This document shows, piece by piece, positions 16,995-26,752 of a DNA stretch of 64,000 nt (its first letter is position 1; the number at the start of each line of letters is the position of its first letter). The notes beneath the pieces were generated by a model. That model ran no database searches. It had not been told where the DNA came from and saw only the letters and a program-made list of their open reading frames with translations. The translations under genes and the position numbers were made by a program. The stretch comes from Parageobacillus sp. KH3-4 (lineage in GTDB: Bacteria > Bacillota > Bacilli > Bacillales > Anoxybacillaceae). The stretch is taken from contig NZ_AP025627.1 of the NCBI RefSeq assembly GCF_022846435.1, positions 406,001-470,000 on the forward strand. The letters run 5' to 3'.

Positions 16995-19859
16995 ATGGCA
17001 ACTGATAAAATCATTGTCAAAGGTGCGAGAGCCCATAATTTAAAAAATATCAATGTCGAAATTCCCCGCGACAAGCTTGTTGTGTTGACGGGGCTTTCCG
17101 GTTCGGGGAAATCGTCGCTTGCCTTTGATACGATTTATGCGGAAGGACAGCGGCGCTACGTCGAATCACTCTCAGCGTACGCCCGCCAGTTTTTAGGGCA
17201 AATGGATAAGCCGGATGTCGATGCGATTGAAGGGCTGTCGCCGGCGATTTCAATCGACCAGAAGACGACGAGCCGCAATCCGCGTTCGACCGTCGGAACG
17301 GTCACGGAAATTTACGATTATTTGCGGCTTTTGTTTGCCCGCATCGGCCGCCCGGTTTGTCCGGAGCACGGCATCGAAATTACATCGCAGACGATCGAAC
17401 AAATGGTCGACCGGCTTCTTGCCTATCCAGAACGAACGAAAATGCAAATTCTCGCTCCCATCGTTTCCGGCCGGAAAGGGACGCATGCGAAGACGCTGGA
17501 GGACATTCGCAAACAAGGGTATGTGCGCGTGCGCGTCGACGGGGAAATGCGGGAGCTTACAGAAAATATTGAGCTCGAGAAAAATAAAAAACATTCGATC
17601 GAAGTCGTCGTCGACCGGATTATCATCAAAGACGGGATTGCTTCGCGTTTGGCGGATTCGTTAGAGACCGCTTTAAAGCTTGCGGACGGAAAAGTGCTGA
17701 TTGATGTCATTGGCCAGGAGGAGCTGCTGTTTAGCGAAAAGCATGCGTGCCCGTATTGCGGCTTTTCGATTGGCGAGCTCGAGCCGCGCCTGTTTTCGTT
17801 TAACAGCCCGTACGGCGCATGCCCGGATTGTGACGGCCTCGGTGCGACGCTCGAAGTCGATCCTGATTTAGTCATTCCGAACGATGAGCTGACATTGCGC
17901 GAGCACGCCATCGCTCCGTGGGAGCCGCAAAGCTCGCAATATTATCCGCAGCTGTTGGAAGCGGTGTGCAACCATTACGGCATTGACATGGATGTGCCAG
18001 TAAAAGACTTGCCGAAGGAGCAGCTCGATAAAATTTTATACGGCAGCGGCGGTGAGAAAATTTACTTCCGCTACCAGACCGATTTCGGGCAAATTCGCGA
18101 GCAATATATCGTTTTTGAAGGAGTTATTCCGAACGTTGAGCGCCGCTATCGTGAAACGAGTTCTGATTATGTTCGCGAACAAATGGAAAAATATATGGCG
18201 CAGCAGCCATGTCCGACGTGCAAAGGAAACCGTTTGAAAAAAGAAAGCCTCGCTGTGCTCGTCGGCGGCAAACATATCGGCGAAGTGACGGCGCTCTCAG
18301 TTACGGAGGCGCTTGCGTTTTTCGAAAACTTGCAGCTAAGCGAAAAAGAGCAGAAGATTGCCCATCTCATTTTGCGTGAAATCCGCGAGCGGCTCGGTTT
18401 TTTAAAGAATGTCGGGCTCGATTATTTAACACTCAACCGCTCCGCTGGAACGCTTTCGGGCGGAGAAGCGCAGCGCATTCGCCTGGCGACGCAGATCGGC
18501 TCGCGCTTGACCGGGGTGCTTTACGTTTTGGACGAGCCGTCGATTGGGCTTCATCAGCGCGATAATGACCGTTTGATCGCGACGTTAAAAAGCATGCGCG
18601 ATATCGGCAACACGCTTATTGTCGTCGAACATGACGAAGATACGATGCTTGCCGCCGATTATTTAATTGATATCGGGCCGGGCGCGGGCATTCACGGCGG
18701 CCGAGTCGTTGCAGCCGGAACGCCGCAAGAAGTGATGAACAACCCGGACTCGCTCACCGGGCAATATTTATCGGGAAAAAAATTCATCCCTATTCCAAGC
18801 GAGCGCCGCAAGCCGGATGGACGATGGATTGAGATTGTTGGCGCGAAAGAAAATAACTTAAAAAACGTGTCGGTCAAAATTCCGCTTGGCACGTTTGTCG
18901 CGGTCACCGGCGTATCCGGTTCCGGCAAAAGCACGCTCGTCAATGAAATTTTGTATAAGGCGCTTGCGCAAAAACTGCACCGTGCGAAAGAGAAGCCAGG
19001 CGAGCATAAAACGATTAAAGGGCTTGAACATTTAGATAAAGTCATTGACATTGACCAATCGCCGATTGGCCGTACGCCTCGCTCCAACCCGGCGACATAT
19101 ACGGGCGTGTTTGATGATATTCGCGAAGTGTTTGCGGCGACGAACGAAGCAAAAGTGCGCGGGTATAAAAAAGGACGCTTCAGTTTTAACGTCAAAGGCG
19201 GGCGATGCGAAGCGTGCCATGGCGACGGCATTATTAAAATTGAAATGCACTTTTTGCCTGATGTGTACGTTCCGTGTGAAGTATGCCATGGCAAACGGTA
19301 TAATCGCGAAACGCTAGAAGTGACATACAAAGGAAAAAATATTGCGGAAGTGCTCGAGATGACGGTGGAAGATGCGCTTGAGTTTTTCGGGAATATCCCG
19401 AAAATTAAACGGAAATTACAGACGCTGTATGATGTCGGCTTAGGGTATATGAAGCTTGGGCAGCCGGCAACGACATTGTCGGGCGGAGAAGCGCAACGTG
19501 TCAAATTAGCTGCAGAATTGCACCGCCGTTCGACAGGCCGGACGCTCTATATTTTAGACGAGCCGACGACCGGGCTTCACGTCGACGACATTGCCCGCTT
19601 ATTGAAAGTGTTGCAGCGCTTAGTCGAGAACGGGGATACTGTTCTTGTGATTGAGCACAATCTTGACGTCATTAAAACGGCGGACTACATTATCGATCTT
19701 GGGCCAGAAGGCGGCGAACAAGGAGGACAAATCGTGGCAACGGGAACGCCGGAGGAAGTGGCCGAAGCAGAAAATTCGTATACTGGCCGCTATTTAAAAC
19801 CAATACTGCAACGCGACCGCGAACGAATGCGGGCGTTGTATGAAACGGCAAGGGCATAG
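16995..19859 (+). CDS. uvrA: Excinuclease ABC subunit A
   Basis: 954-residue damage-sensing ATPase. Two ABC modules have Walker [10 protein letters not shown] (about 32-40) and GVSGSGKST (about 640-648), signatures LSGGEAQRI and LSGGEAQRV, and zinc modules CPYC...CPDC (about 252-280) and CEAC...CEVC (about 737-760). Full length and intact. The stop codon lies inside a hairpin. Confidence 0.98.
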   Translation: MATDKIIVKGARAHNLKNINVEIPRDKLVVLTGLSGSGKSSLAFDTIYAEGQRRYVESLSAYARQFLGQMDKPDVDAIEGLSPAISIDQKTTSRNPRSTVGTVTEIYDYLRLLFARIGRPVCPEHGIEITSQTIEQMVDRLLAYPERTKMQILAPIVSGRKGTHAKTLEDIRKQGYVRVRVDGEMRELTENIELEKNKKHSIEVVVDRIIIKDGIASRLADSLETALKLADGKVLIDVIGQEELLFSEKHACPYCGFSIGELEPRLFSFNSPYGACPDCDGLGATLEVDPDLVIPNDELTLREHAIAPWEPQSSQYYPQLLEAVCNHYGIDMDVPVKDLPKEQLDKILYGSGGEKIYFRYQTDFGQIREQYIVFEGVIPNVERRYRETSSDYVREQMEKYMAQQPCPTCKGNRLKKESLAVLVGGKHIGEVTALSVTEALAFFENLQLSEKEQKIAHLILREIRERLGFLKNVGLDYLTLNRSAGTLSGGEAQRIRLATQIGSRLTGVLYVLDEPSIGLHQRDNDRLIATLKSMRDIGNTLIVVEHDEDTMLAADYLIDIGPGAGIHGGRVVAAGTPQEVMNNPDSLTGQYLSGKKFIPIPSERRKPDGRWIEIVGAKENNLKNVSVKIPLGTFVAVTGVSGSGKSTLVNEILYKALAQKLHRAKEKPGEHKTIKGLEHLDKVIDIDQSPIGRTPRSNPATYTGVFDDIREVFAATNEAKVRGYKKGRFSFNVKGGRCEACHGDGIIKIEMHFLPDVYVPCEVCHGKRYNRETLEVTYKGKNIAEVLEMTVEDALEFFGNIPKIKRKLQTLYDVGLGYMKLGQPATTLSGGEAQRVKLAAELHRRSTGRTLYILDEPTTGLHVDDIARLLKVLQRLVENGDTVLVIEHNLDVIKTADYIIDLGPEGGEQGGQIVATGTPEEVAEAENSYTGRYLKPILQRDRERMRALYETARA

Positions 19860-19876
19860 CCTTTGCCGTTTTGCTT
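19844..19876 (+). terminator. Terminator overlapping the uvrA stop
   Basis: ACGGCAAGG/CCTTTGCCGT stem with one bulge, then TTTTGCTTTT. Confidence 0.6.
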
Positions 19877-19951
19877 TTCTCTAATCGTATCTTCTTCATG
19901 AAACTTTTCTTGACCGCGGTCGTATATAAAAAACAAAAGGAGGAGTTTTTC

Positions 19952-20278
19952 GTGAATTCCAACAAAGTGCTCGCATCATTATGTTATTTCAGCATTCTTT
20001 TTGCCGGATTTGTTTTTCCGATTATCGTTTATTTTGTGACCGATGATCAAGAAGTGAAAAAACATGCGAAAAAAGCGTTTCTTTCCCATTGCATTCCGGC
20101 CGCCACGATTGCATTTTTCATTATTCTAGGCATTTCTATGGGGGTTACGCAGCAATATAACGATATTTCTTTTTTAGTAGGAGGCGGACTTGTATGGATC
20201 GGTTTTGCCATAGCGGGAATTGTCAACTTGGTCATTGTGGTTTGGAATATTGTTCAAGGAATCCGGGTATTAAAATGA
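19952..20278 (+). CDS. DUF4870-type small membrane protein (YvlA-like)
   Basis: 108 residues, three hydrophobic helices with the FVFPIIVYFV...VKKHAKKAF pattern of DUF4870 proteins. The start is GTG 19952 behind AAGGAGGAG; the longer upstream frame has no ribosome-binding site. It precedes the yvlB homologue by 21 bp, and yvlA occupies this place in B. subtilis. Function unknown, possibly membrane-stress related. Confidence 0.75.
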   Translation: MNSNKVLASLCYFSILFAGFVFPIIVYFVTDDQEVKKHAKKAFLSHCIPAATIAFFIILGISMGVTQQYNDISFLVGGGLVWIGFAIAGIVNLVIVVWNIVQGIRVLK

Positions 20279-20299
20279 AATAAATGGAGGGAAGCATCC

Positions 20300-21376
20300 A
20301 TGGAAGAGAAAAAACGCATATTAAAAATGGTGCAGGAAGGGAAACTTACAGTAGAAGAGGCGCTTACGCTGCTCGAAAGGTTAGACGAACAAAAAAGCAA
20401 CACCGGCTTGCTTGATCTGCATCATGCGTCCGAGTCGCATTCGAATGCAAAACAGCATTCCGTAAAAATGGATTCGCTGAAAGAGAAATTGTTTGATTTT
20501 TTAGATGCAACCGTAAAAAAAGTGAAAGAATTTGATTTTCCGTTTGCCAATCCGATGGAAGTGAGACATATTTTTCAACAAAACAATGTCGCTTTGCAAG
20601 AAATCGATGTGCATATTGCCAACGGAAATATAAAAGTGGTGCCATGGGAACAAGCGGACGTTCGCGTCGAATGTGAAGCGAAAGTTTATCGTCTTGAATC
20701 ACCGGATGCGGCGCGGCGGTCATTTATAGAAGAGACGTTGTTTTTCGTGCAAAACGGACGTTTCCGCTTTTCCGTCGCGAAACCGTTTATGAAAACAAAT
20801 GCGACGATCTATGTCCCGCAAGCACGCTATCAAGATGTACATTTTCGCCTTTTTAATGGGAATGTCGATATCGAGCGCCTACACGCAAATGAGCTGCATA
20901 TTAAAAACGTAAACGGTTCGATCACGCTTCAGCGCCTTTTCGCTGAAAAAGCGGAATTAGAGACGGCAAATGGATCGATTATTCTTGAGCGTAGTGCGGT
21001 AGAGGAAGTGGAAGCGGAGACGATCCATGGGGAAATCAAACTGAATGGAAATAACCGTTACGCGCGGCTGCGGACGTTTAGCGGCGGGATTACGTACGCA
21101 ACGGAAAGAGAAGATGGGGTCATTACCGGAAAAACGGTCACGGGAAATATTGCATTGCGGCTTCCCCGCGATATATGTTTGGAAGGCGAAATGAGAACGA
21201 ACCTCGGCAGTTTGATCTGTCAGCACCCGAACGTATCACCTGTAGAGGAAAAACAGGAAACTGCGCAAAAAATGATCCGCTTTGCATGTGAAAACCCTTC
21301 CAAACAACCGCTTCATATTTATGCGGATTCGAAAGCGGGCTCCGTTTCTCTGCAAATGATGGAAGAAGGGGTATGA
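20300..21376 (+). CDS. yvlB: YvlB-like DUF4097 protein
   Basis: 358 residues. A short N-terminal helical domain (KKRILKMVQEGKLTVEEAL, SHOCT-like) is followed by a DUF4097 beta-helix with repeated N-G-x-I units (ANGNIKV, VNGSITL, ANGSIIL, IHGEIKL) at about 110-330. No signal peptide is visible. Enterococcal LiaX, a surface sensor of cell-envelope attack, shares this plan. In B. subtilis yvlB lies in an envelope-stress operon. Confidence 0.8.
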   Translation: MEEKKRILKMVQEGKLTVEEALTLLERLDEQKSNTGLLDLHHASESHSNAKQHSVKMDSLKEKLFDFLDATVKKVKEFDFPFANPMEVRHIFQQNNVALQEIDVHIANGNIKVVPWEQADVRVECEAKVYRLESPDAARRSFIEETLFFVQNGRFRFSVAKPFMKTNATIYVPQARYQDVHFRLFNGNVDIERLHANELHIKNVNGSITLQRLFAEKAELETANGSIILERSAVEEVEAETIHGEIKLNGNNRYARLRTFSGGITYATEREDGVITGKTVTGNIALRLPRDICLEGEMRTNLGSLICQHPNVSPVEEKQETAQKMIRFACENPSKQPLHIYADSKAGSVSLQMMEEGV

Positions 21377-21380
21377 GTAA

Positions 21381-21419
21381 ATGGAAGAACATCATGAAAA
21401 AGACGGTGATAGTAAATGA
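21381..21419 (+). CDS. 12-codon coupling mini-ORF between yvlB and yvlD
   Basis: ATG 21381 reads 12 codons and stops at TGA 21417-21419, overlapping the yvlD ATG (AATGA). It occupies the place where B. subtilis has yvlC (PspC-like). It may only carry ribosomes into yvlD; product stability is doubtful. Confidence 0.3.
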   Translation: MEEHHEKDGDSK

Positions 21420-21775
21420 TTAATTGGTTAATTGGCGTATTTGTGAATACGGTTTTATTGATGGCAATTGACGGATATTTTGATTCCATTCAATTTAGCG
21501 GCATTGGCGCCGCTTTTATTGCGAGTATGATTTTATCCATTTTAAACGTTGTCGTGCGTCCCGTTTTAATTTTGTTAACATTGCCTGCGACGATTTTGAC
21601 GCTCGGATTGTTTTTGTTCGTCATTAATGCTATTACTTTGCTGATGACGGCAGCGTTAATGGGTGACGCCTTTGAAATTGATGGATTCGGCACGGCGCTT
21701 CTCGCTTCGATTGTTCTTTCCTTTTTCCATTTGCTCGTTCAAAAAGCGATCATTGAACCGTTGTTACAAAAATAA
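21416..21775 (+). CDS. yvlD: YvlD, phage-holin-superfamily membrane protein
   Basis: 119 residues, four hydrophobic helices, YvlD/phage holin IV family (NVVVRPVLILLTLPATILTLGL is the conserved core). Its ATG overlaps a 12-codon mini-ORF. In B. subtilis yvlD belongs to the envelope-stress yvlABCD operon. No evidence of lytic activity. Confidence 0.85.
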   Translation: MINWLIGVFVNTVLLMAIDGYFDSIQFSGIGAAFIASMILSILNVVVRPVLILLTLPATILTLGLFLFVINAITLLMTAALMGDAFEIDGFGTALLASIVLSFFHLLVQKAIIEPLLQK

Positions 21776-21781
21776 ACGTTT

Positions 21782-21812
21782 GAGGCGGAACAAGGGCATC
21801 CGCCTCTTTTTG
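21782..21812 (+). terminator. Terminator after yvlD
   Basis: GAGGCGGA/TCCGCCTC stem, then TTTTT. Confidence 0.9.
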
Positions 21813-21891
21813 TTGGGTGGATGTTTCCCTTTCAATGCGAGAAAGAAAAATGCTAAAATGAAAAAAGACAAGAAAGGAGAGAAATTCCGAC

Positions 21892-22827
21892 ATGCCGAAA
21901 GTGCGCACAAAAGATATTATCGAAAAGTTCCAGCTGGAATTGGTGAGCGGCGCGGAAGGAATTTACCGTCCGATTACGACGAGCGACTTGTCCCGCCCCG
22001 GCATTGAAATGGCGGGCTATTTCGCGTATTATCCGGCCGAACGGATTCAGCTGTTAGGCAGAACGGAGCTTTCGTTTTATGAAACGTTAAGCCCAGAAGA
22101 GAAAAAAGTAAGAATGGAGCAGCTCTGTACCGATATTACTCCAGGGATTATCGTATCGCGCGGGCTGGAAGTTCCGCCGGAATTGATGGAAGCTTCTGAG
22201 CGGCAATCGGTGCCGGTGATGCGCTCAACGATGAAAACAACACGCCTTGCGAGCCGCTTGACGAACTATTTGGAAAGTAAATTGGCGCCGACCACAGCGG
22301 TTCACGGTGTGTTGGTCGATGTTTACGGCGTCGGAGTATTAATCACTGGCAAGAGCGGAGTTGGCAAAAGCGAAACGGCGCTTGAATTAGTAAAACGAGG
22401 TCATCGGCTCGTCGCGGACGACTGTGTCGAAATTCGCCAAGAAGATGAAGGAATGCTCGTTGGCAGCGCGCCAGAGTTGATTGAACATTTACTGGAAATC
22501 CGCGGGTTAGGCATTATTAATATGATGACATTGTTTGGCGCCGGAGCGGTGCGGACGCATAAACGCATTTCGTTAGTGATCGATTTGGAACTTTGGGATC
22601 CGAATAAACAATACGATCGTCTCGGGTTGGAAGAAGAAAAAGTAAAAATTCTTGACACAGAATTGCCGAAATTGACGATACCGGTGCGACCGGGACGAAA
22701 TCTGGCTGTGATTGTCGAAGTGGCCGCAATGAATTTCCGCTTGAAACGAATGGGGGTAAACGCGGCGGAGGAGTTTTCCGCGCGCTTGACCGATGCGATT
22801 GAAGATGGCGAGCATGATTACGAATAA
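21892..22827 (+). CDS. hprK: HPr kinase/phosphorylase
   Basis: 311 residues. It phosphorylates Ser46 of HPr and Crh under high fructose-1,6-bisphosphate and removes the phosphate when Pi is high. Walker A GKSGVGKS is at 153-160, VADDCVEI near 174-181, and the family signature [15 protein letters not shown] near 202-216. GAAAGGAGAG precedes the ATG. First gene of hprK-lgt-yvoD-ppaX-yvoF, the B. subtilis order. Its second substrate Crh is encoded at 40.6 kb. Confidence 0.97.
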   Translation: MPKVRTKDIIEKFQLELVSGAEGIYRPITTSDLSRPGIEMAGYFAYYPAERIQLLGRTELSFYETLSPEEKKVRMEQLCTDITPGIIVSRGLEVPPELMEASERQSVPVMRSTMKTTRLASRLTNYLESKLAPTTAVHGVLVDVYGVGVLITGKSGVGKSETALELVKRGHRLVADDCVEIRQEDEGMLVGSAPELIEHLLEIRGLGIINMMTLFGAGAVRTHKRISLVIDLELWDPNKQYDRLGLEEEKVKILDTELPKLTIPVRPGRNLAVIVEVAAMNFRLKRMGVNAAEEFSARLTDAIEDGEHDYE

Positions 22828-22847
22828 CAGTTAGGAGGAATAAAGCG

Positions 22848-23657
22848 ATGGATGCGACGATTCAACCGCTAGACCGTGTTTTTTTGCATCTCGGCCCGAT
22901 CACGATTTATTGGTATGGCGTCATTATCGGAACGGGTGTATTGATCGGATTATGGCTGGCGACGAGGGAAGGGGAGCGGCGCGGACTCCCAAAAGAAACG
23001 TTTGTCGACCTCGTTTTGTTCGCGGTGCCGATCGCGATTTTATGCGCGCGCGCCTATTATGTGATTTTTGAGTGGAGTTATTATTCGAAACATCTATCAG
23101 AAATCCCGAAAATTTGGGAAGGTGGTCTCGCGATTCACGGCGGATTGCTCGGCGCGGTCGCGACAGGAATCGTCTTTGCGAAAGCGAGAGGGCTTTCGTT
23201 TTGGAAGATTGCGGACATTGCGGCGCCAAGCATCATTTTAGGGCAGGCGATCGGGCGCTGGGGGAATTTTATGAATCAGGAAGCGCACGGCGGCCCGGTG
23301 ACGCGGGAGTTTTTGGAAAGCTTGCATTTGCCGGATTTTATTATTAATCAAATGTATATTGACGGTCAATATTACCATCCGACGTTTTTATATGAATCGC
23401 TTTGGGATTTTGCCGGGTTTTTGCTGCTGCTGTGGCTGCGGCGCGTCAATCTTCGGCGTGGCGAATTGTTTCTCAGCTATTTAATTTGGTATTCGGCCGG
23501 TCGGTTTTACATTGAAGGGATGCGCACCGATAGTTTGATGTTGACAAGTCACCTTCGCATCGCGCAAGTCGTTTCTGTTATGCTTATTATACTTTCGGTA
23601 TGTTTATGGGTATTTCGCAGAAAGAAAGGGTTGGCAAAGGAGCGGTATAACGATTAG
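22848..23657 (+). CDS. lgt: Prolipoprotein diacylglyceryl transferase
   Basis: 269 residues, about seven transmembrane helices. It adds diacylglycerol to the lipobox Cys of prelipoproteins, such as CccB and the lipoprotein at 59.1 kb. The Lgt signature is [13 protein letters not shown] (about 140-152), with the conserved HGGLLGA near 97-103. Good ribosome-binding site TTAGGAGG. Confidence 0.97.
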   Translation: MDATIQPLDRVFLHLGPITIYWYGVIIGTGVLIGLWLATREGERRGLPKETFVDLVLFAVPIAILCARAYYVIFEWSYYSKHLSEIPKIWEGGLAIHGGLLGAVATGIVFAKARGLSFWKIADIAAPSIILGQAIGRWGNFMNQEAHGGPVTREFLESLHLPDFIINQMYIDGQYYHPTFLYESLWDFAGFLLLLWLRRVNLRRGELFLSYLIWYSAGRFYIEGMRTDSLMLTSHLRIAQVVSVMLIILSVCLWVFRRKKGLAKERYND

Positions 23658-23674
23658 AAAAGGGGAGAAGAGAC

Positions 23675-24613
23675 ATGGTTGGAATATTACGGCGGGGGCT
23701 TGCAGTTGGCCTGCAGACGACGTGGACGCTTGGAAAAGTGATTTTCCCTATAACGCTCCTCGTGTCCATTTTGCAGCATACCCCTGTGTTGCAATGGATC
23801 ATTCAGCTTGTCACTCCGTTGATGAAATGGATCGGGCTTCCGGGAGACGCGGCAATTCCGCTTGTGCTCGGCAACTTATTGAACTTGTACGCGGGAATTG
23901 GCGCGATTTTAACGTTGGATTTAACGGTAAAAGAAGTATTGATTTTAGCGGTAATGCTTTCGTTTTCCCACAACTTGCTTATCGAGTCGACTGTTGCCTC
24001 GAGAACGGGAATGAGCATTGCGTTAATGGTCGTCGTTCGCCTCAGTCTGGCGATCATTGCCGCGCTACTGATTCACCATCTTTGGCAAGGAGGAAGTGAG
24101 ACGGCGCAATATGGCTTTGTTTCCAGTTCTTCAGAGCAGCTAACAAGCTGGGGAGCTATTTTATTTGCCGGGATAAAAAAAGCGTGCCTTGGGATCGTGC
24201 AGTTAGCGGTGATCGTGATTCCACTGATGATTGGAATTCAAATATTGAAAGAGCTAAAGTGGATTCATGTTTTTTCACGCTGGATGGCGCCGTTGACAAA
24301 AGCGCTCGGCATGAAAGAAAACACTTCGTTGACACTGGCGGCTGGACTCGTGTTTGGTCTAGCATACGGTGCAGGCGTGATGATTCAGGCGGTCAAAGAA
24401 GACGGGGTATCGAAGCGTGATTTGACGCTGGCGTTTATTTTTCTCGTATCTTGCCACGCGGTTGTCGAAGACACGCTAGTGTTTGTGCCGCTTGGGATTC
24501 CGGTGTGGCCGCTGCTTATCATCCGCTTGACGACCGCCATTTTATTAACGATGCTTGTCAGCTTTATTTGGAATCGCGGGGAGGAAGCAAAAAGGAAGGA
24601 AGCGACGCTATGA
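23675..24613 (+). CDS. yvoD: YvoD, nucleoside-recognition (Gate) domain membrane protein
   Basis: 312 residues with two repeated Gate-domain halves (about 20-130 and 165-280) of hydrophobic helices. [11 protein letters not shown] in the first half and [13 protein letters not shown] in the second are the paired motifs. Transport substrate unknown. It overlaps ppaX by ATGA and sits between lgt and ppaX as in B. subtilis. Confidence 0.85.
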   Translation: MVGILRRGLAVGLQTTWTLGKVIFPITLLVSILQHTPVLQWIIQLVTPLMKWIGLPGDAAIPLVLGNLLNLYAGIGAILTLDLTVKEVLILAVMLSFSHNLLIESTVASRTGMSIALMVVVRLSLAIIAALLIHHLWQGGSETAQYGFVSSSSEQLTSWGAILFAGIKKACLGIVQLAVIVIPLMIGIQILKELKWIHVFSRWMAPLTKALGMKENTSLTLAAGLVFGLAYGAGVMIQAVKEDGVSKRDLTLAFIFLVSCHAVVEDTLVFVPLGIPVWPLLIIRLTTAILLTMLVSFIWNRGEEAKRKEATL

Positions 24614-25257
24614 ATATTCGGACGATATTGTTTGACCTCGATGGGACGTTGGTTGATACAAACGAATTAATTATTCGATCGTTTTTGCATACGTTAGAAA
24701 AATATTATCCGGGAAAATATACGCGCGAGGACGTCTTGCCGTTTATTGGCCCCCCGCTTGATGAAACGTTCAACGCGTTAGATCCGTCGCGCGCGCAAGA
24801 AATGATCGATACATATCGCGCCTTCAATCACGCGCAGCACGACGCGCTCATCCGCGAATTTGAAACGGTGTATGAAACGATCGAAACGCTATACAAAAAT
24901 GGTTTTCGCCTTGGCGTCGTGACGACAAAAATTCATCAAACAGCGGTAAGAGGATTAAAGAAAACAAGGCTAGAGCCGTTTTTCAGCTGCGTCGTTGGGC
25001 TTGATGACGTCAAGCATGCGAAGCCGGACCCAGAGCCGATTTATAAAGCGCTCGATTTGCTGCGATCCACGCCGGATGAAGCGTTAATGGTCGGCGACAA
25101 TTATCACGATATTTTGGCAGGAAAAAACGCTGGCACGAAAACGGCAGGAGTGGCATGGACGATTAAAGGGCGGGAGTACTTACAGCAATATGAGCCGGAT
25201 TTTATGCTTGAAAAAATGAGCGATTTATTGGCGATTGTAGGAGTGAAAAATGCGTGA
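24610..25257 (+). CDS. ppaX: Pyrophosphatase PpaX
   Basis: 215-residue HAD hydrolase. In B. subtilis it removes the pyrophosphate made when HprK dephosphorylates Ser-P-HPr. Motif [10 protein letters not shown] is at 9-17, the motif III Lys in KHAKPDPEP, and the motif IV acidic pair in MVGDNYHDI. The start is ATG 24610, overlapping the yvoD stop; the open frame extends 53 codons upstream inside yvoD but lacks support. Confidence 0.95.
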   Translation: MNIRTILFDLDGTLVDTNELIIRSFLHTLEKYYPGKYTREDVLPFIGPPLDETFNALDPSRAQEMIDTYRAFNHAQHDALIREFETVYETIETLYKNGFRLGVVTTKIHQTAVRGLKKTRLEPFFSCVVGLDDVKHAKPDPEPIYKALDLLRSTPDEALMVGDNYHDILAGKNAGTKTAGVAWTIKGREYLQQYEPDFMLEKMSDLLAIVGVKNA

Positions 25258-25769
25258 GACGGACGACGAAATATCCGTTATCAGGCGCAAATTCCTTGTG
25301 GCAAATTTATAAAACCGTGTCGTTTTGGAAAGTGCTCAAAAACGTGATCGTCATTCAAATCGGCCGCTATACGCCGTTTTTAGCGGTGAAAAACTGGCTG
25401 TACCGCACGTTTTTGCGCATGAAAATCGGGGAAAAAACGGCGCTTGCTTTTATGGTCATGCCGGATATTATGTTTCCGGAAAAAATTCAAATCGGCCGCA
25501 ATTGCGTGATTGGCTACAATACGACGATTTTGGCGCATGAATATTTAATTGATGAATACCGTCTCGGCAATGTCGTTATCGGCGATGAAGTGATGATCGG
25601 CGCCAATTCGACCGTGCTTCCTGGCGTCGTCATTGGCGATCGCGCCGTCGTCGCCGCCGGCACTGTCGTTCATAAAGATGTTCCGGCCGGAGCGTTTGTC
25701 GCTGGCAATCCGATGCGAATTATTTACACGAAAGAAGAGATGGAGCGGAGAAAAGACCATTCCGAATAG
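25254..25769 (+). CDS. yvoF: YvoF, left-handed beta-helix acyltransferase
   Basis: 171 residues. After a basic N-terminal helix region (1-55), residues 70-160 carry hexapeptide repeats ([39 protein letters not shown]) and the CoA-site segment VAGNPMRII. Probable O- or N-acetyltransferase, substrate unknown. GTG 25254 overlaps the ppaX stop. Last gene of the hprK operon. Confidence 0.85.
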   Translation: MRRTTKYPLSGANSLWQIYKTVSFWKVLKNVIVIQIGRYTPFLAVKNWLYRTFLRMKIGEKTALAFMVMPDIMFPEKIQIGRNCVIGYNTTILAHEYLIDEYRLGNVVIGDEVMIGANSTVLPGVVIGDRAVVAAGTVVHKDVPAGAFVAGNPMRIIYTKEEMERRKDHSE

Positions 25770-25775
25770 ATTAAG

Positions 25776-25808
25776 TCTCCCACCTACCATTTATGTAGAG
25801 GTGGGAGA
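25776..25808. terminator. Strong hairpin after the hprK operon, possible IS end relic
   Basis: Perfect 10-bp stem TCTCCCACCT/AGGTGGGAGA around an 13-bp loop. Neither side has a T-run, so it is not a standard intrinsic terminator. The position suits termination, but it could be the terminal hairpin of an IS200/IS605-type element. Confidence 0.45.
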
Positions 25809-26009
25809 CCGGTTTCTCCTTCATCCAGCGAGTTTGGCAGTTCCCAAGGTTCATTTGGTAGATTGTCAACAATCAGGTTCCTTCTTCACATCCATTCCTT
25901 TCTCCCTTTCGTCCAATTGGCAAGAGAGCTCTAATCCCTTTATTTTTGAGATAGATTTATACGTTTTGGTTTTTGCTGTTAATGTGCATATGCCGTTTGG
26001 AAATGAGAC
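25809..26009. other. Degenerate intergenic sequence before the MarR gene
   Basis: About 200 bp with no supported gene. On the minus strand a run of about 46 codons from near 25995 to a stop near 25870 (includes KEPDC at its end) reads like eroded coding sequence but has no start or ribosome-binding site. Possible relic of a transposon gene. Confidence 0.3.
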
Positions 26010-26471
26010 TTATTCCAGCTTGCCCATAATTCGGATCATTTTGGTGATCGCATAGTCCAAGTCCATCAAGTCATCCTCGCTCAGTTTCTCTAACCTGTCA
26101 CAAAATAGGCGATAAATTTCCTCCCAGCGCTTCTTTACAATGCCTTTCCCTTTTTCCGTCAGCATCAGTATAACAACTCGTCTATCAGTAGAATCTTGCG
26201 CTTTTATTACATAGCCTTTCTCCTCTAATTTTCGCATCAGAGGGGTTAATTGCTGTTTGGAAATTCTTAAGTGTTGGGCCAACTCCGTCATCGAGATTCC
26301 TGTTTTTGCATGGAACAAAGTTTCTAAAATGTGATACTGCAAATGAGTCAAATCCGATTTTTTTTTCGGAATCGGGGTAGCCTGGATGATCGGTTTGAAA
26401 ACTTTATTATCAAACAGGGGAAGAAGTTGGGCAAAGCTTTCGGCGATTTTTTGAATCCGTGTCATTTGCAT
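26010..26471 (-). CDS. MarR-family transcriptional regulator
   Basis: 153 residues. Winged helix at about 40-115 with MTELAQHLRISKQQLTPLMRKLEEKGYV and the wing RRVVILMLTEKGK. It diverges from the glycosidase-like gene at 26.75 kb across a 281-bp AT-rich region holding an 11-bp inverted repeat pair and a 14-bp palindrome. It therefore probably represses itself and that gene in response to a small ligand. Ligand unknown. Confidence 0.88.
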   Translation of the reverse strand: MQMTRIQKIAESFAQLLPLFDNKVFKPIIQATPIPKKKSDLTHLQYHILETLFHAKTGISMTELAQHLRISKQQLTPLMRKLEEKGYVIKAQDSTDRRVVILMLTEKGKGIVKKRWEEIYRLFCDRLEKLSEDDLMDLDYAITKMIRIMGKLE

Positions 26472-26504
26472 GCATCCTTTCTTTTTTCAAAAGCACATTG
26501 ATAT

Positions 26505-26624
26505 TTAGTAAATAATTATTTATTATTTATTTGAGTTAATTTAAATTATTTCAACATTATCCTGAATATAAAAGTAAATATTTATTAAATATTTTGTGGG
26601 TTGTAGAAAACATTTATTTACTAA
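26505..26624. promoter_or_regulatory. AT-rich divergent control region with inverted operator pair
   Basis: TTAGTAAATAA at 26505-26515 and its exact reverse complement TTATTTACTAA at 26614-26624. The 14-bp palindrome TAAATAATTATTTA (26509-26522) overlaps the first, and a related AGTAAATATTTATT lies between. These are good candidates for MarR-dimer sites controlling both divergent genes. Confidence 0.55.
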
Positions 26625-26752
26625 AGTTAGTTTATCTTGATGCGAATCACAATTCAATTTCATTCGTTGCCAAGGCAAGCAGGCAGCATCATACAAACCT
26701 AACTCGTTGGGTTGCATGATTTCTCAAAACATAAGGAAGAGAGGGTTCTTTT

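Noticed and set aside
18692-19504. 270-codon minus-strand open frame inside uvrA
   Set aside because: It lies wholly antisense to conserved uvrA motifs, has no ribosome-binding site and a composition typical of a shadow frame in GC-biased codons.
21892-22007. An alternative frame starting at 21663 across the hprK start
   Set aside because: It overlaps yvlD and hprK out of frame without an RBS.
26505-26624. CRISPR-like or iteron array in the AT-rich region
   Set aside because: The repeats are short, irregular and inverted; they fit operators better. No CRISPR array was seen anywhere in the window.
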